Origin: Bacteroidaceae bacterium
Lineage (GTDB): Bacteria > Bacteroidota > Bacteroidia > Bacteroidales > Bacteroidaceae
Direction: 5' to 3'
DNA: 64,000 bases
NCBI GenBank assembly: GCA_017962495.1
Contig: JAGCVH010000004.1
Coordinates: 1 to 64,000, forward strand
Shown: positions 20,395 to 29,877 of the stretch, one piece after another
Layout: each line of letters begins with the position of its first letter
How positions within the stretch are numbered: the first letter of the stretch is position 1
Position numbers and translations under genes: made by a program
Notes under the pieces: generated by a model
Database searches by the model: none
What the model was told of the DNA's origin: nothing
The model's input: only the letters and a program-made list of their open reading frames with translations

Positions 20395-20773
20395 TTGTCA
20401 GCGAGTTTTGTACGAAATTACGACAAATTTGTATCAGGGCAGGTGGCTTTCTTATTTAGGAGTTACCTGTCCTTTGTTATTTCATATTTAGTATGTAATT
20501 TTGTAATGCAAAAATAATACATATTTATAGTGAGCACAAGGGTATTAGTTTATATGAAAGTTTTGATTGTGAAATAGATTTAGTTAGTTAATTTTGTAAG
20601 GGAACTCTAGTTTGTGAAAATGTGAGTGCCAAAGGGTGGGGAAGAACGTTAGTTCATCCCATTTCTTTTTTATTGTACTCCGAAACATACGTTACATGAG
20701 TAAAATAAATGGTATTTGGTAAACGCTAAATGGCAAAATATTAGTATCTTTGCACCCAAATTAAAGCAAAACG
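20395..20773. other. intergenic region upstream of typA
   Basis: 379 bp without a gene. The typA -7 box lies at its right end. Nothing else recognisable was seen. Confidence 0.5.
20745..20752 (+). promoter_or_regulatory. -7 element of the typA promoter
   Basis: TATCTTTG fits TAnnTTTG. A TTTG lies at 20715-20718 but 26 bp away, longer than usual, so the upstream half is weak. The leader would be about 15 nt. Confidence 0.45.
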
Positions 20774-22573
20774 ATGCAGGACATACGTAATATTGCTATT
20801 ATTGCACACGTCGATCACGGGAAAACGACCCTTGTCGATAAGATGCTCTTGGAGGGTAATCTCTTTCGCGACAACCAGCAGACAGGAGAGTTGATGCTCG
20901 ACAATAACGAATTGGAGCGAGAGCGTGGTATTACCATCCTTTCCAAGAACGTTTCCATCAACTACAAAGGCACGAAGATTAACATCATCGACACGCCAGG
21001 ACACTCTGATTTCGGAGGCGAAGTAGAGCGTGTACTGAACATGGCCGATGGTTGTCTCCTTTTGGTTGACGCCTTCGAAGGCCCGATGCCACAGACGCGC
21101 TTCGTTTTGCGCAAGGCCTTGGAGATAGGTTTGAAGCCCATAGTTGTAGTGAATAAAGTAGATAAATTGAATTGCCGCCCCGAAGAGGTTTATGAGATGG
21201 TGTTCGACCTCATGTTCGACCTGAATGCTACGGAAGAGCAACTCGATTTTCCTGTCATCTATGGCTCGGCTAAAAACGGATGGATGGGACCTGACTACTC
21301 TAACCCCACCCATGATATCAAGTTCCTTCTCGATCAGATACTTGAACACATACCTGCCCCTCAACAACTGGAAGGAACACCACAGATGCTCATTACTTCA
21401 CTCGATTATTCGATATATGTGGGTCGTATTGCTGTTGGACGTGTGCATCGTGGCACCATTCGTGAGGGAATGAACATCACCATTGCACACCGCGATGGGT
21501 CGATGGAGAAGACTAAGATAAAGGAACTGCATACATTCACGGGTATGGGGCAGGCACGTATAAGTGAAGTGTCCAGTGGCGACATCTGTGCCATCATTGG
21601 CTTGGAGAACTTTGAGATAGGCGACACCATATGCGACTTTGAGAATCCAGAACCACTGCCTCCCATCAGCATCGACGAACCCACGATGTCTATGCTGTTC
21701 ACCATCAACGACTCTCCTTTCTTTGGCAAGGAGGGTAAATATTGCACGAGTCGTCACATTGGTGACCGACTGGCAAAGGAGTTGGAGAAGAATCTTGCCT
21801 TGCGTGTAGAGCAGCCCGAAGGCTATAACGATCGTTGGATAGTCTCTGGTCGTGGTGTCCTCCATCTCTCTGTTCTCATTGAAACTATGCGTCGCGAAGG
21901 CTACGAATTGCAAGTGGGTCAGCCACAGGTTATCTATAAGGAGATAGATGGCGTGAAGTGTGAACCCATCGAGGAACTGACCATTAATGTTCCTGAGGAG
22001 TTCTCTTCGAAGATGATAGATATGGTTACACGTCGCAAGGGTGAGATGACAAGTATGGAAACCCAAGGTTCGCGTGTGAACATAGAGTTCAACATACCTT
22101 CGCGAGGCATCATAGGCTTGCGCACCAACGTACTCACTGCCTCTCAAGGTGAAGCGATAATGGCTCATCGCTTTAAGGAGTATCAACCCTATAAAGGTGA
22201 CATCCAGCGTCGCATTAATGGTTCTATGATTGCTCTCGAGGGTGGCACTGCTTATGCCTATGCTATCAACAATTTGCAGGATCGTGGGTCCTTCTTCATC
22301 GACCCGCAAACGGAGGTTTATGCTGGTCAGGTAGTGGGTGAACACGTTCACGAAAACGATCTCGTTGTCAACGTCTGCAAGGCAAAGCAGTTGACCAATA
22401 TGCGTGCTTCAGGCTCGGACGAGAAGGTGCGCATCATCCCGCCCATCGTGTTCTCGCTGGAGGAAGCCCTCGAATACATCAAGGAAGATGAGTATGTTGA
22501 GGTCACTCCCAAGTCGATGCGCTTGCGCAAGATCATCCTCGACCATCTGGAGCGTAAGCGTGCAAACCGATGA
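20774..22573 (+). CDS. typA: ribosome-associated GTPase TypA/BipA
   Basis: 599 residues, the usual TypA length. GTPase motifs: G1 AHVDHGKT (11-18), G2 RGIT (51-54), G3 DTPGH (73-77), G4 NKVD (127-130), G5 GSAKNG (164-169). EF-G-like domains II, III and V follow, and then the TypA-specific C-terminal domain (ending in ...[16 protein letters not shown]). TypA binds the 70S ribosome and helps assembly and translation under stress and at low temperature. It is a single-gene unit with its own promoter and a strong intrinsic terminator. Confidence 0.97.
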   Translation: MQDIRNIAIIAHVDHGKTTLVDKMLLEGNLFRDNQQTGELMLDNNELERERGITILSKNVSINYKGTKINIIDTPGHSDFGGEVERVLNMADGCLLLVDAFEGPMPQTRFVLRKALEIGLKPIVVVNKVDKLNCRPEEVYEMVFDLMFDLNATEEQLDFPVIYGSAKNGWMGPDYSNPTHDIKFLLDQILEHIPAPQQLEGTPQMLITSLDYSIYVGRIAVGRVHRGTIREGMNITIAHRDGSMEKTKIKELHTFTGMGQARISEVSSGDICAIIGLENFEIGDTICDFENPEPLPPISIDEPTMSMLFTINDSPFFGKEGKYCTSRHIGDRLAKELEKNLALRVEQPEGYNDRWIVSGRGVLHLSVLIETMRREGYELQVGQPQVIYKEIDGVKCEPIEELTINVPEEFSSKMIDMVTRRKGEMTSMETQGSRVNIEFNIPSRGIIGLRTNVLTASQGEAIMAHRFKEYQPYKGDIQRRINGSMIALEGGTAYAYAINNLQDRGSFFIDPQTEVYAGQVVGEHVHENDLVVNVCKAKQLTNMRASGSDEKVRIIPPIVFSLEEALEYIKEDEYVEVTPKSMRLRKIILDHLERKRANR

Positions 22574-22608
22574 TTTGATGTGAAATTGATACAGCAGATA
22601 ATTTTCAT

Positions 22609-22637
22609 GGCTCTCGTCATTTGGCGAGAGCCTTTTT
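22609..22637 (+). terminator. intrinsic terminator of typA
   Basis: GGCTCTCG (22609-22616) pairs with CGAGAGCC (22625-22632), followed at once by TTTTT. Confidence 0.85.
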
Positions 22638-22766
22638 CGTTTCTTCGTAAGCACTGTCTCCCTTGTTCGCGTGCGCACGTGTACCTTCAATATTATACTA
22701 TATGTCCAATTTAGTGCCCGACTAAGCGCCTATGAAAAAAATATTTCAAAAAATATAGTACTATGT

Positions 22767-22798
22767 ATTGCAAGGTATTATATTTTTCCTTAACTTTG
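22767..22798 (+). promoter_or_regulatory. promoter of the PspC-PadR-PspC operon
   Basis: ATTG (22767-22770) and TAACTTTG (22791-22798), spacing 20 bp. Start near 22804, leaving a leader of about 90 nt. Confidence 0.6.
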
Positions 22799-22894
22799 TG
22801 GCGTGAAACCTAATAGAATGACAGAAAAGACTTGAGGGTAAGCGTGTAAGAAGACGATAGAAAGAATGTATAAACCATATAAAACCAATAAGTT

Positions 22895-23092
22895 ATGAAT
22901 AACAAACGCTTTTATTTGTCTCAGACAGACAAGAAGATTGCAGGCGTATGTGGTGGCATCGCCGAGTACTTCGAGGTAGATCCTCTCCTCGTACGTGTAT
23001 TTTTCCTTATGGCCTTCTTTGGCTTGGGTTGCGGTCTATTGGCTTACATCGTCCTGTGGTTGTTGGCTCCCCGTAATCCGAATCAGTATTAA
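22895..23092 (+). CDS. small PspC-domain membrane protein
   Basis: 65 residues, essentially one PspC domain: FYLSQTDKKIAGVCGGIAEY, then FEVDPLLVRV and a hydrophobic segment ending in VLWLLAPRNP. PspC domains occur in phage-shock and envelope-stress modules and insert in the inner membrane. First gene of an operon with padR and a large PspC protein. A close paralogue lies at 50050-50238, next to another regulator. That PadR controls this operon is inferred. Confidence 0.88.
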   Translation: MNNKRFYLSQTDKKIAGVCGGIAEYFEVDPLLVRVFFLMAFFGLGCGLLAYIVLWLLAPRNPNQY

Positions 23093-23142
23093 AGAGTATT
23101 TCTCTTCTCACTCTTCACTTCTTACTTTTTCACTAATAAGTT

Positions 23143-23493
23143 ATGGACATCAACAATGCCAAATCACAGATGCGGAAGGGGATGCTGGAATACTGCATCC
23201 TACTGTTGCTGAAGCGAGCAGCGGCCTATGCCAGCGACATTATTCGTCAGCTGCAGGAGGCCGAACTGTTGGTAGTGGAAGGTACGCTCTATCCACTGCT
23301 CACTCGCTTGAAGAAGGACGGCTTGCTTTCCTACGAATGGCAGGAGAGCACCCAGGGACCACCTCGTAAGTACTATGCCCTGACCCAGGAAGGCGAAGAG
23401 TTCCTCACGGGTCTTGACCAGGCTTGGAACGAACTGGCTACTACGGTTAACTATCTGAAAACAACTCATCTTCTAACACATCAAGAATCATGA
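23143..23493 (+). CDS. PadR-family transcriptional regulator
   Basis: 116 residues with the PadR winged-helix signature: MRKGMLEYCILLLL, then VEGTLYPLLTRLKKDGLL (recognition helix) and the wing PPRKYYALTQEGEEFL. PadR proteins are small homodimeric repressors released by a ligand or stress. Its stop overlaps the next gene's start (ATGA at 23490-23493), so the two are translationally coupled and it probably represses its own operon. Confidence 0.92.
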   Translation: MDINNAKSQMRKGMLEYCILLLLKRAAAYASDIIRQLQEAELLVVEGTLYPLLTRLKKDGLLSYEWQESTQGPPRKYYALTQEGEEFLTGLDQAWNELATTVNYLKTTHLLTHQES

Positions 23494-25259
23494 AAAAGAA
23501 TATCACTATAAATCTTTTAGGTCGCCTCTATGCTATCGATGAAGACGCCTACGAACTGTTGAAAAGATACACTGATTCGCTGCACAGTTACTTTAGCCAT
23601 CGTGAGGGCGGCGAAGAGATTGCTGACGACATCGAGGCTCGTATTGCTGAACTGTTTGACGAGTTGAAAGCCAGTGGCGTACAGGCCATAACCATCGAAC
23701 ATGTCCAGGACATCATCCACCGCGTTGGTAGTCCTGAGGAGATGGAAAGCCCCCTCTCCTCTGAGGGAGAGGAAATCCCGAATGGAGAAGAAAGACCTTC
23801 CTCTTTTATGGAGGATGCGGGGAAGGAGGCTGATGGTTCCTCCCGTCGCCTATATCGTAACCTATCCGATCGCAAACTCATGGGTGTGCTCTCTGGTCTT
23901 GCCACTTACTTTGGCGGTGATGTGCTGTGGTGGCGACTAGGCTATGTGGCCTTGTTCTTGCTCTTTCCCGGAGGATTCGTCTCGCGCATGTTCTACTGGT
24001 CACGTTGGCATTGGGGCATCAGTATCAATCTCTCACTTATCGTTCTCTATTTCATCCTGGGCGTACTCATGCCTGTAGCCGATACCCCAGAGGACCGACT
24101 TCGTATGAAGGGTAAACAGGTGAACCCGCAAAATCTGGCTGACGAAGTCAGTCAACCGCAACCGACACAGCGGCCCGATGAGGGACACATGGGTTGTCTG
24201 GGTGGTTTTTTCTTCATCATGGGCACACTCATTCGTTGGTCCATCTACGCGTTGGGTATAGCACTGGCTATCTCTATGTTGGCAGGTATCGTGGGTCTGA
24301 TAGCTGTGATGACAATGCCGCACACGATGATTCACGAGAGCGATCCCACGTTCTGGCAGTTCTTCGATGCCAACCAGACTCACTTGCTCATAGCCTCTGT
24401 GCTCAGTCTTGGTGTGCTACTCATTCCTACGTATTGCATCATTCATAGCTTCTTCAGTGAAATCCGCATGCTCAAGCCCATGGGCTTTGGTCAGCGTCTG
24501 GCATTCTTGATCATCTGGATAGGTCTGTTCATCGGTGCTGCCTTCTATGGCACAAGTCTTGTCGCAAAGATCAAGGAGGCCGAGGACAAGAGTTGGCATA
24601 TCCGCGACGAACAGTATCGCAAGGAGAACACCCACGACGGCATCTTCTACGATCCCGACGAATGGGAGTTCCTCTCCGAGCGCGACTGGCGTGTCATTCG
24701 TGCCGACCATTGCAATGAGCGTTACACCTCCAGCGGACAGTACTACACGGGTCACGGAGCCCGTTACATCGACACCTACGACTCGCGTCATCGCCAGCTC
24801 TTCACCATCGAACGCACCGAACTGCTCCAGCCCGGCACCTACCGGCTCACGGCCTGCGTGCGTGCCAATGGGCAGGGGGCATACATCTATGCCTTTGCCG
24901 ACTCACTGACATCGTCCACTACCATCTATCGGACAGAGATTCCTGCTGACGGCAACGAAGGTGGTGGACTGTGGCGGGAGGCGAAGTCGAAGCGCGACAG
25001 CATAGATGCCTATGTAACAGCCAACCCTGATGCGCTCCATACGTCCGACTACAACTTCCTCTGTGCCATAGCCAATGCCAACGGCAGCAAGGGCTTCGGG
25101 TGGAACCGCATCGCGCTGCCTGACATGCACTTCACTCAGCCCGTCACAGTACATTACGGCGTCTCCACCGACCCCGCCCTCACCCGTGCCTCGTGGCTCG
25201 GCCAGTGGTTCTCGGCCTGCGACTTCGAGCTGAAGCGTATCGACGAGAAGCAGAAATAA
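23490..25259 (+). CDS. large PspC-domain membrane protein
   Basis: 589 residues. An N-terminal HAAS-like cytoplasmic domain (about 1-82; EEIADDIEARIAELFDEL) is followed by a linker (about 85-118), a PspC domain (about 119-165; NLSDRKLMGVLSGLATYFG), several transmembrane helices (about 170-365) and a C-terminal domain (about 370-589) rich in charged residues and probably outside the cytoplasm. The arrangement resembles PspC/DUF1700-type proteins coupled to PadR regulators, likely an envelope-stress sensor. The linker (about 87-112) is encoded by a C/G-rich palindrome (23753-23772) that looks like an in-frame inserted repeat. A similar insert occurs in the gene at 33327. Confidence 0.82.
   Translation: MKKNITINLLGRLYAIDEDAYELLKRYTDSLHSYFSHREGGEEIADDIEARIAELFDELKASGVQAITIEHVQDIIHRVGSPEEMESPLSSEGEEIPNGEERPSSFMEDAGKEADGSSRRLYRNLSDRKLMGVLSGLATYFGGDVLWWRLGYVALFLLFPGGFVSRMFYWSRWHWGISINLSLIVLYFILGVLMPVADTPEDRLRMKGKQVNPQNLADEVSQPQPTQRPDEGHMGCLGGFFFIMGTLIRWSIYALGIALAISMLAGIVGLIAVMTMPHTMIHESDPTFWQFFDANQTHLLIASVLSLGVLLIPTYCIIHSFFSEIRMLKPMGFGQRLAFLIIWIGLFIGAAFYGTSLVAKIKEAEDKSWHIRDEQYRKENTHDGIFYDPDEWEFLSERDWRVIRADHCNERYTSSGQYYTGHGARYIDTYDSRHRQLFTIERTELLQPGTYRLTACVRANGQGAYIYAFADSLTSSTTIYRTEIPADGNEGGGLWREAKSKRDSIDAYVTANPDALHTSDYNFLCAIANANGSKGFGWNRIALPDMHFTQPVTVHYGVSTDPALTRASWLGQWFSACDFELKRIDEKQK
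23753..23772. repeat. C/G-rich palindrome inside the large PspC gene
   Basis: CCTCTCC (23753-23759) pairs with GGAGAGG (23766-23772). It encodes part of the low-complexity linker SPLSSEGEE between two recognisable domains, as expected for an in-frame repeat insertion. Confidence 0.5.
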
Positions 25260-25428
25260 AGCCTACTGTTTTCATAATAGCATTAGGATTTAGTTAGTTT
25301 TATATTTAATAAGTTTGGCGCCACCGCCTCCACTGCCCGTGAGGGTCGTGGAGGATTTTCCCCAAAGGACTTCTCTCAACCTCCTCACTAAGGGGACCCT
25401 TATGTCTCAATTTTAACCCATTTCACCG

Positions 25429-28146
25429 ATGAAAAAGACAATTATCTTCCTGCTTGCCCTGCTTTCGATAACGGCATCGTTGCAAGCCGACATTGTGAAG
25501 GGACGCGTCGTTGATGCCCAGACGGGCGAACCCCTGGACGGGGCACAAGTGAAGGCCATGATGACCTCGGGCGAAGGTACCTCCGTTTGGGTGCTTATGG
25601 CCGACACACTTGGCCGTTTCATACTGGAGAGTTACAGCATGAGGCGTATCACGCTTTACGCCGAGTACTTCGGTTACAAACCTGCGACGGCGCAATACCT
25701 GTCTGGTGCCGGTATGGACACAGTCGTCATCGACGACATACGTCTTGAGCCCAGTGAGGTGCTGATGAAGGAACTTGCCGTCGAGGGTCGTGCCCGTCGC
25801 TTCTACATGCGAGGCGACACGGTGGTGTTCAACCCACAGGGTTTCTCAATAGAAGATAATCAGCGTCTGCAAGATCTCGTCCTACAGTTGCCAGGCGTTA
25901 GCGTGAAGGATGGACGCCTGATGTGGAACGGGAAACCTGTCAGCCTAATGATGAATGGCCACGAGGCACTGAGCGAGGAGATGCTGATGCGTCAATTGCC
26001 CGTGGAGGCTGTGGAGAACATCAAGGCCTACGAGCGCAAGAGTGAGCTGGAGGAGCACACGGGAGTGGATGACGGACAGCGAGAACAGGTGCTGGACGTG
26101 ACCGTGAAGCCTGGTTTCATGGACCGCTGGAGTGGAGAAGTGAATGCAACGGCCTATTCGCGTCCCAACTACGCTGCTACGCTCGATGGCATGCGACTGA
26201 GCGACACCGACCCCGTGATGTTCTTCTTGCGTGTGGCCGACGACCCCAGGGCCATCAATAAGCACACCTACGAAAGCATTTGGGAGTATGGAGGCAACAA
26301 TGCCATCCGTCAACAATTGGGTGGCGTGGGCTATAAACACGCATGGAAACCCTTCGCCAAATCCTCGCGCGACAGCTATTGGACGCTGACGGCAGGAGCC
26401 AACCACCGCGACACACCTCATCGTCGATGGGAGAACACGCAGACCTTCCTGCCTAATACATTGCCTACTGAGACGGACAAGCAGACAAAAACCAACCAAC
26501 ACAGCCTTTCTGCTCCGCTCGACTTCTCGACGCGCATCGAACTATCGCCCAAACTGACGATGCGAATCGAAAGCACATTGGCCTACGAAGACGAGAAGAA
26601 TATGACGGACCGTCAAGAACAGACCTCCATCACCTCTCTTTCTGAGGGGCAGGGGGGAGTAGTGAATACCGCTCATTATCAGTCTTCGTCGCATGCTCAA
26701 GGTTTGTCGGGACTGGTGCGGGGAAAGATGGTTTATAATACCAAGAAGGGAATGCTGGGAGGTCAACTAAGCGCCAACTACAAGCATCGGAAGGAGCAGG
26801 GTTCGTCGCAGGGCGACTACCACTACCTGCAGGAGGGCACTTCCACCATCGATCGCCAGCACTTTGAGACGCCCACCGACAATCTCGCCGTTGTGCTGAA
26901 TCTCGGTTACATGCAGGCCTTGGGCAAGAAGGTGATGCTCATGACCCAATGGGGCACCACCTACGACTACGGCTTACGCGACGAACAGCGCTGGCGAGCC
27001 GATACCCTCGACACACGTAACAGTCTCCATCGGCGCGATAACCTGTGGAAGAACGAGTTGGAACTGGGAACGCAGGTCACCTTGGGCAAGCTTGCCCTTA
27101 GTCCCAAACTTACGTTCTCGCATCGTCATGAGCAGACAGACTATCAGCGAGGCAAGTTGGACACGCTGGCCCGACGCAACCTTCTGCTCGCCTCGCCCGA
27201 CTTTGAACTGAACTATCGCATGGGCAGGCAGCAGGGTCTCAAGGCCAATGTCTCGTATGCCGCGAATCCTTCGGAACTCATCGACTGCATCGGCTACCGC
27301 GACGACACCAACCCGCTCTACATCATCGAGGGCAATCCCAATCTGAAGACTTCTCACATCCTCACGGCTAACCTCAACTACAACCTGATGCGCACTCGCG
27401 GCACTCAGTCGCTGGGCATCACCCTTGATTATTCGAAGGCTTACGATCCCGTGGGCACTGTCCTTCATTATAACAGCCAAACGGGTTCCTATCGCTCGCA
27501 GAAGCAGAATGTGCGCGGCGGCAGCCAGTGGGGTGCTTCGGTCAACTACGACCGCTCGCTGGGCAAGAACCTGCAACTCCAGCAATCGTTGTCTGGTCAG
27601 TTGGGCACCACTTATGGCATCCTCACCCTCGTAGATGAGGCTACGGGCCTGACATACAACCGGCAAGGTCGCTCGCATCTTAGAGAGAGAGTGAGCCTCA
27701 ACTATGATGTTGACCCTTGGCAGTTGTGGACCTCCCACACCTTCACCTGGGACGGCTACACCTACAGCGATGCTACCCAGCCTGCGGAGAACATTTTCTA
27801 CTATCTGGCCGAATTGCGCATCCTCTATAAACTCAAGAGCGGTTGGCGCTTTACGCTCAGCCCTCAGTTTGTCCTTAATCGTGGCTATCTGTCCCCGTCG
27901 ATGAACAACAATCCCTTCCTCCTTAATGCCGAGGTCGCCTATAAATTCGTGGGCGGAAAGGGTGCCCTGCTTCGTCACCTGAACAATCGAGCCGAAATCA
28001 CTCTCGCTGGTCGCGACCTCTTGAATCAGAACCGCCGCAACTTCTCCACCATCTCCGCCACTTCCCATACTGAAGGTGGTGAGAGTTTCCTTCACAGCTA
28101 TGTGACCCTCTCCCTCCGCTACCGCTGGGACCCGAAAAAGAAGTAA
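25429..28146 (+). CDS. outer-membrane beta-barrel / TonB-receptor-like protein
   Basis: 905 residues with a signal peptide (1-20). A carboxypeptidase-D regulatory-like (CarboxypepD_reg) domain (about 21-110; KGRVVDAQTGEPLDGA) precedes a short plug-like region (about 115-220; VVFNPQGFSIEDNQRLQDLV and LPGVSVKDG). A long barrel follows, of the outer-membrane beta-barrel family common in Bacteroidetes, with typical late motifs (GNPNLKTSHI) and an arginine/tyrosine-rich C-terminus (SLRYRWDPKKK). Such proteins import or bind large ligands; the ligand is unknown, and no SusD partner is adjacent. It follows the PspC operon after 169 bp without a clear own promoter. The stretch at 26633-26660 may carry a degenerate C/G-rich insert. 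Confidence 0.82.
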   Translation: MKKTIIFLLALLSITASLQADIVKGRVVDAQTGEPLDGAQVKAMMTSGEGTSVWVLMADTLGRFILESYSMRRITLYAEYFGYKPATAQYLSGAGMDTVVIDDIRLEPSEVLMKELAVEGRARRFYMRGDTVVFNPQGFSIEDNQRLQDLVLQLPGVSVKDGRLMWNGKPVSLMMNGHEALSEEMLMRQLPVEAVENIKAYERKSELEEHTGVDDGQREQVLDVTVKPGFMDRWSGEVNATAYSRPNYAATLDGMRLSDTDPVMFFLRVADDPRAINKHTYESIWEYGGNNAIRQQLGGVGYKHAWKPFAKSSRDSYWTLTAGANHRDTPHRRWENTQTFLPNTLPTETDKQTKTNQHSLSAPLDFSTRIELSPKLTMRIESTLAYEDEKNMTDRQEQTSITSLSEGQGGVVNTAHYQSSSHAQGLSGLVRGKMVYNTKKGMLGGQLSANYKHRKEQGSSQGDYHYLQEGTSTIDRQHFETPTDNLAVVLNLGYMQALGKKVMLMTQWGTTYDYGLRDEQRWRADTLDTRNSLHRRDNLWKNELELGTQVTLGKLALSPKLTFSHRHEQTDYQRGKLDTLARRNLLLASPDFELNYRMGRQQGLKANVSYAANPSELIDCIGYRDDTNPLYIIEGNPNLKTSHILTANLNYNLMRTRGTQSLGITLDYSKAYDPVGTVLHYNSQTGSYRSQKQNVRGGSQWGASVNYDRSLGKNLQLQQSLSGQLGTTYGILTLVDEATGLTYNRQGRSHLRERVSLNYDVDPWQLWTSHTFTWDGYTYSDATQPAENIFYYLAELRILYKLKSGWRFTLSPQFVLNRGYLSPSMNNNPFLLNAEVAYKFVGGKGALLRHLNNRAEITLAGRDLLNQNRRNFSTISATSHTEGGESFLHSYVTLSLRYRWDPKKK

Positions 28147-28484
28147 AGGTATCTCTTTGGCGCTTCGGGCTCACTCCCTGCTCGTTGGCCCAGAATCATA
28201 AGTTATGAAAAATTGCACGATGGTTCGTTGTCAATCGAACAAAGGTACGATTGCAATTGAACAAGGGTACGATTGTGATCGAACAAGGGCTCGATTGCGA
28301 TTGAATAAGGGCACGATTTCCAAGAGGCTTTGGAGATTGGTTGGGAACATAAGGGAGAATACGGAAATCATTTTATGTTTTTCGGTAATAAATGAAAGTT
28401 TTGTACCTTTTATGAATCCAATGTATCGAAAATAATGTATATTTGTGGTGGCAAACAAGTGAGTTTGATTAAACACATACGATT
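28147..28484. other. intergenic region with 22-bp repeats and a -7 element
   Basis: 338 bp without a real gene. It holds the repeat array at 28234-28321 and a -7 box TATATTTG at 28438-28445 that may serve the small gene at 28485. No matching TTTG is at the proper distance. Confidence 0.5.
28234..28321. repeat. 22-bp-period repeat array, locus 1 (four units)
   Basis: Units start at 28234, 28256, 28278 and 28300, exactly 22 bp apart, each opening with AT(C/T)GAA(C/T) and continuing as AAGGG-ACGATTG. Related arrays of the same period lie at 43773, 57250 and (reverse orientation) 61549. Confidence 0.8.
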
Positions 28485-28658
28485 ATGAAAGAGAAAGTAT
28501 TGCAGGCTATGCGTGAGGCTGGTAAGCCCGTGTCGGCTGGTGACGTAACAAAGGCACTGGGTGCCGACCGTAAGGAAGTGGACAAGGCTTTTGCCGAATT
28601 GAAAAAAGAAGGCGCTATAGTTTCGCCTGTCCGTTGCAAGTGGGCACCAGCCAAGTAA
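28485..28658 (+). CDS. 57-residue winged-helix DNA-binding-like protein
   Basis: Small frame: MKEKVLQAMREAGKPVSAGD, then VTKALGADRKEVDKAFAELK, closing with KEGAIVSPVRCKWAPAK. The pattern helix, 'pvsa.dva..lg....evdkal..L.keGaI.SP.rc.w' is that of tiny winged-helix transcriptional regulators found widely in Bacteroides and Prevotella. It ends one base before the ATG of the cation transporter gene (28660), so the two are co-transcribed. Target and ligand unknown. Confidence 0.8.
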   Translation: MKEKVLQAMREAGKPVSAGDVTKALGADRKEVDKAFAELKKEGAIVSPVRCKWAPAK

Positions 28659-28659
28659 G

Positions 28660-29478
28660 ATGGATCGCAGTCAAGAAATCATCCGCACCAGTTGGATAGG
28701 CATTGTAACTAATGTACTTCTGGCTGGCTTCAAAGCTGTTGTGGGCGTTCTGGCCAGTTCGGTTGCCATAGTGATGGATGCTGTCAACAACCTGAGTGAT
28801 GCTTTGTCGAGTGTCATCACCATCGTTGGCACGAAACTCTCACAGCGACCAGCCGACCGCAAGCATCCCTTTGGCTTTGGGCGAATAGAGTACTTCAGTG
28901 CTATCATCATCGCCGTCATCGTCCTGTCTGCAGGTGTTACCTCATTCATAGAGTCAGTCAAGAAGATATTTGACCCGACAGAGCCTGAATACACAATGAC
29001 AACACTCGTAGTCATCGTGGTAGCCATCGTGGTCAAGCTGGTGCTGGGGCAGTATGTCAAAAGCAAGGGAGAGGCGTTGAAGAGCGATGCCCTGATAGCC
29101 TCTGGTTCGGATGCCTTGTTTGATGCCATTATCACCTTGGCCACACTCTTCTCGGCTGGTGTCATGTTATTGTGGAATGTGTCTCTTGATGGTGTCCTTG
29201 GAGCCTTGATATCCATTGTAATTATCAAGGCCGGAATCGAGATGCTGGCTTCGCCTGTTAACGAACTGTTGGGTACAAGCATTTCTGCAGAACTTACCAA
29301 GCAAATTGTAAAGGAGGTTTCTGACTTCGAAGGAGTGCATGGGGTTTATGACTTGATACTCCACAATTACGGTCCTGACGTGAAGATTGGCTCGCTCCAC
29401 ATCAATGTTTATGATACGATGTCTGCCCACGAGATTCATGGTCTTACCCGTAAGATAACCATGCAGATGATAGAGTGA
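28660..29478 (+). CDS. cation diffusion facilitator (CDF) transporter, N-terminal part ended by a premature TGA
   Basis: 272 codons covering the six-helix membrane domain and part of the C-terminal cytoplasmic domain. CDF hallmarks: DAVNNLSDALSS (40-51, first metal-site helix, N/D type), HPFGFGRIEY (69-78) and SGSDALFDA (148-156, second metal-site helix, D151 and D155). CDF proteins exchange Zn2+, Fe2+ or Mn2+ for protons. Translation stops at TGA (29476-29478), but the same frame continues with family sequence HGIIMTVGVYA..., so the gene is split. Homologues of about 300-370 residues keep this tail. TGA is an ordinary stop elsewhere in the window, so recoding is unlikely. A truncated protein could still keep all membrane helices. 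Confidence 0.85.
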   Translation: MDRSQEIIRTSWIGIVTNVLLAGFKAVVGVLASSVAIVMDAVNNLSDALSSVITIVGTKLSQRPADRKHPFGFGRIEYFSAIIIAVIVLSAGVTSFIESVKKIFDPTEPEYTMTTLVVIVVAIVVKLVLGQYVKSKGEALKSDALIASGSDALFDAIITLATLFSAGVMLLWNVSLDGVLGALISIVIIKAGIEMLASPVNELLGTSISAELTKQIVKEVSDFEGVHGVYDLILHNYGPDVKIGSLHINVYDTMSAHEIHGLTRKITMQMIE

Positions 29479-29490
29479 CACGGCATTATC

Positions 29491-29763
29491 ATGACCGTAG
29501 GCGTCTATGCAGTAGCTACTGGAGACAACCGCCATTCTAAGTTACAGTCGCAGGTGATGCAACTCCTTGCAGCCCACAAGGACATCGTTCAGGTGCATGG
29601 ATTCTATTATTCCGAGAAAGATGGGATGCTTTCCGTTGATGTCGTTCCGGATATCTCTGTTCACGACGATACTGCTTTTGCCGCTCAACTTACCAGTGAG
29701 ATTCAGCCTTTAGTGCCAGGAATGCAAGTGGTCATTGTGGTTGATCATAATTATAGTGAATAA
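29491..29763 (+). pseudogene. detached C-terminal part of the CDF transporter
   Basis: 90 codons in the same frame as 28660-29478, separated only by a TGA and four codons (HGII). The sequence TVGVYAVATGDNRHSKLQSQ and the close VVIVVDHNYSE match the C-terminal cytoplasmic dimerisation domain of Bacteroidetes CDF proteins. A separate start at 29491 is possible, but no ribosome-binding site or promoter supports it. Best read as one 367-codon gene with a nonsense change, a readthrough site or a sequencing error. Confidence 0.75.
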
Positions 29764-29877
29764 CTAATCGAGCTCGTGTGAGAACGGTTCCAGAAGGGAT
29801 TCATTGGGCGCATGTTCAAGAGAGAAGGATTAATATTTTCAGATAGGGTGTAACTTCACAAAGTAATTGAAATACTT

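Noticed and set aside
21398..22351. Minus-strand open frame of 317 codons opposite typA
   Set aside because: It mirrors the highly conserved typA coding sequence and shows no protein-family features.
26974..28095. Long minus-strand open frame (373 codons) opposite the outer-membrane barrel gene
   Set aside because: It is a shadow: no signal, no recognisable domain, low-complexity composition, and the plus-strand gene has clear family motifs.
28234..28321. Possible CRISPR array
   Set aside because: Units are contiguous 22-mers without unique spacers and are degenerate; no cas gene is present.
28205..28435. 76-codon plus-strand frame across the 22-bp array at 28.2 kb
   Set aside because: The peptide is only a translation of the repeats (CDRTRAR, LRLNKG) with no start signal or domain.
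29476..29478. Selenocysteine codon in the CDF transporter
   Set aside because: CDF proteins are not known selenoproteins, the position is not a conserved Cys, and no stem-loop of the bacterial insertion type was obvious just downstream.
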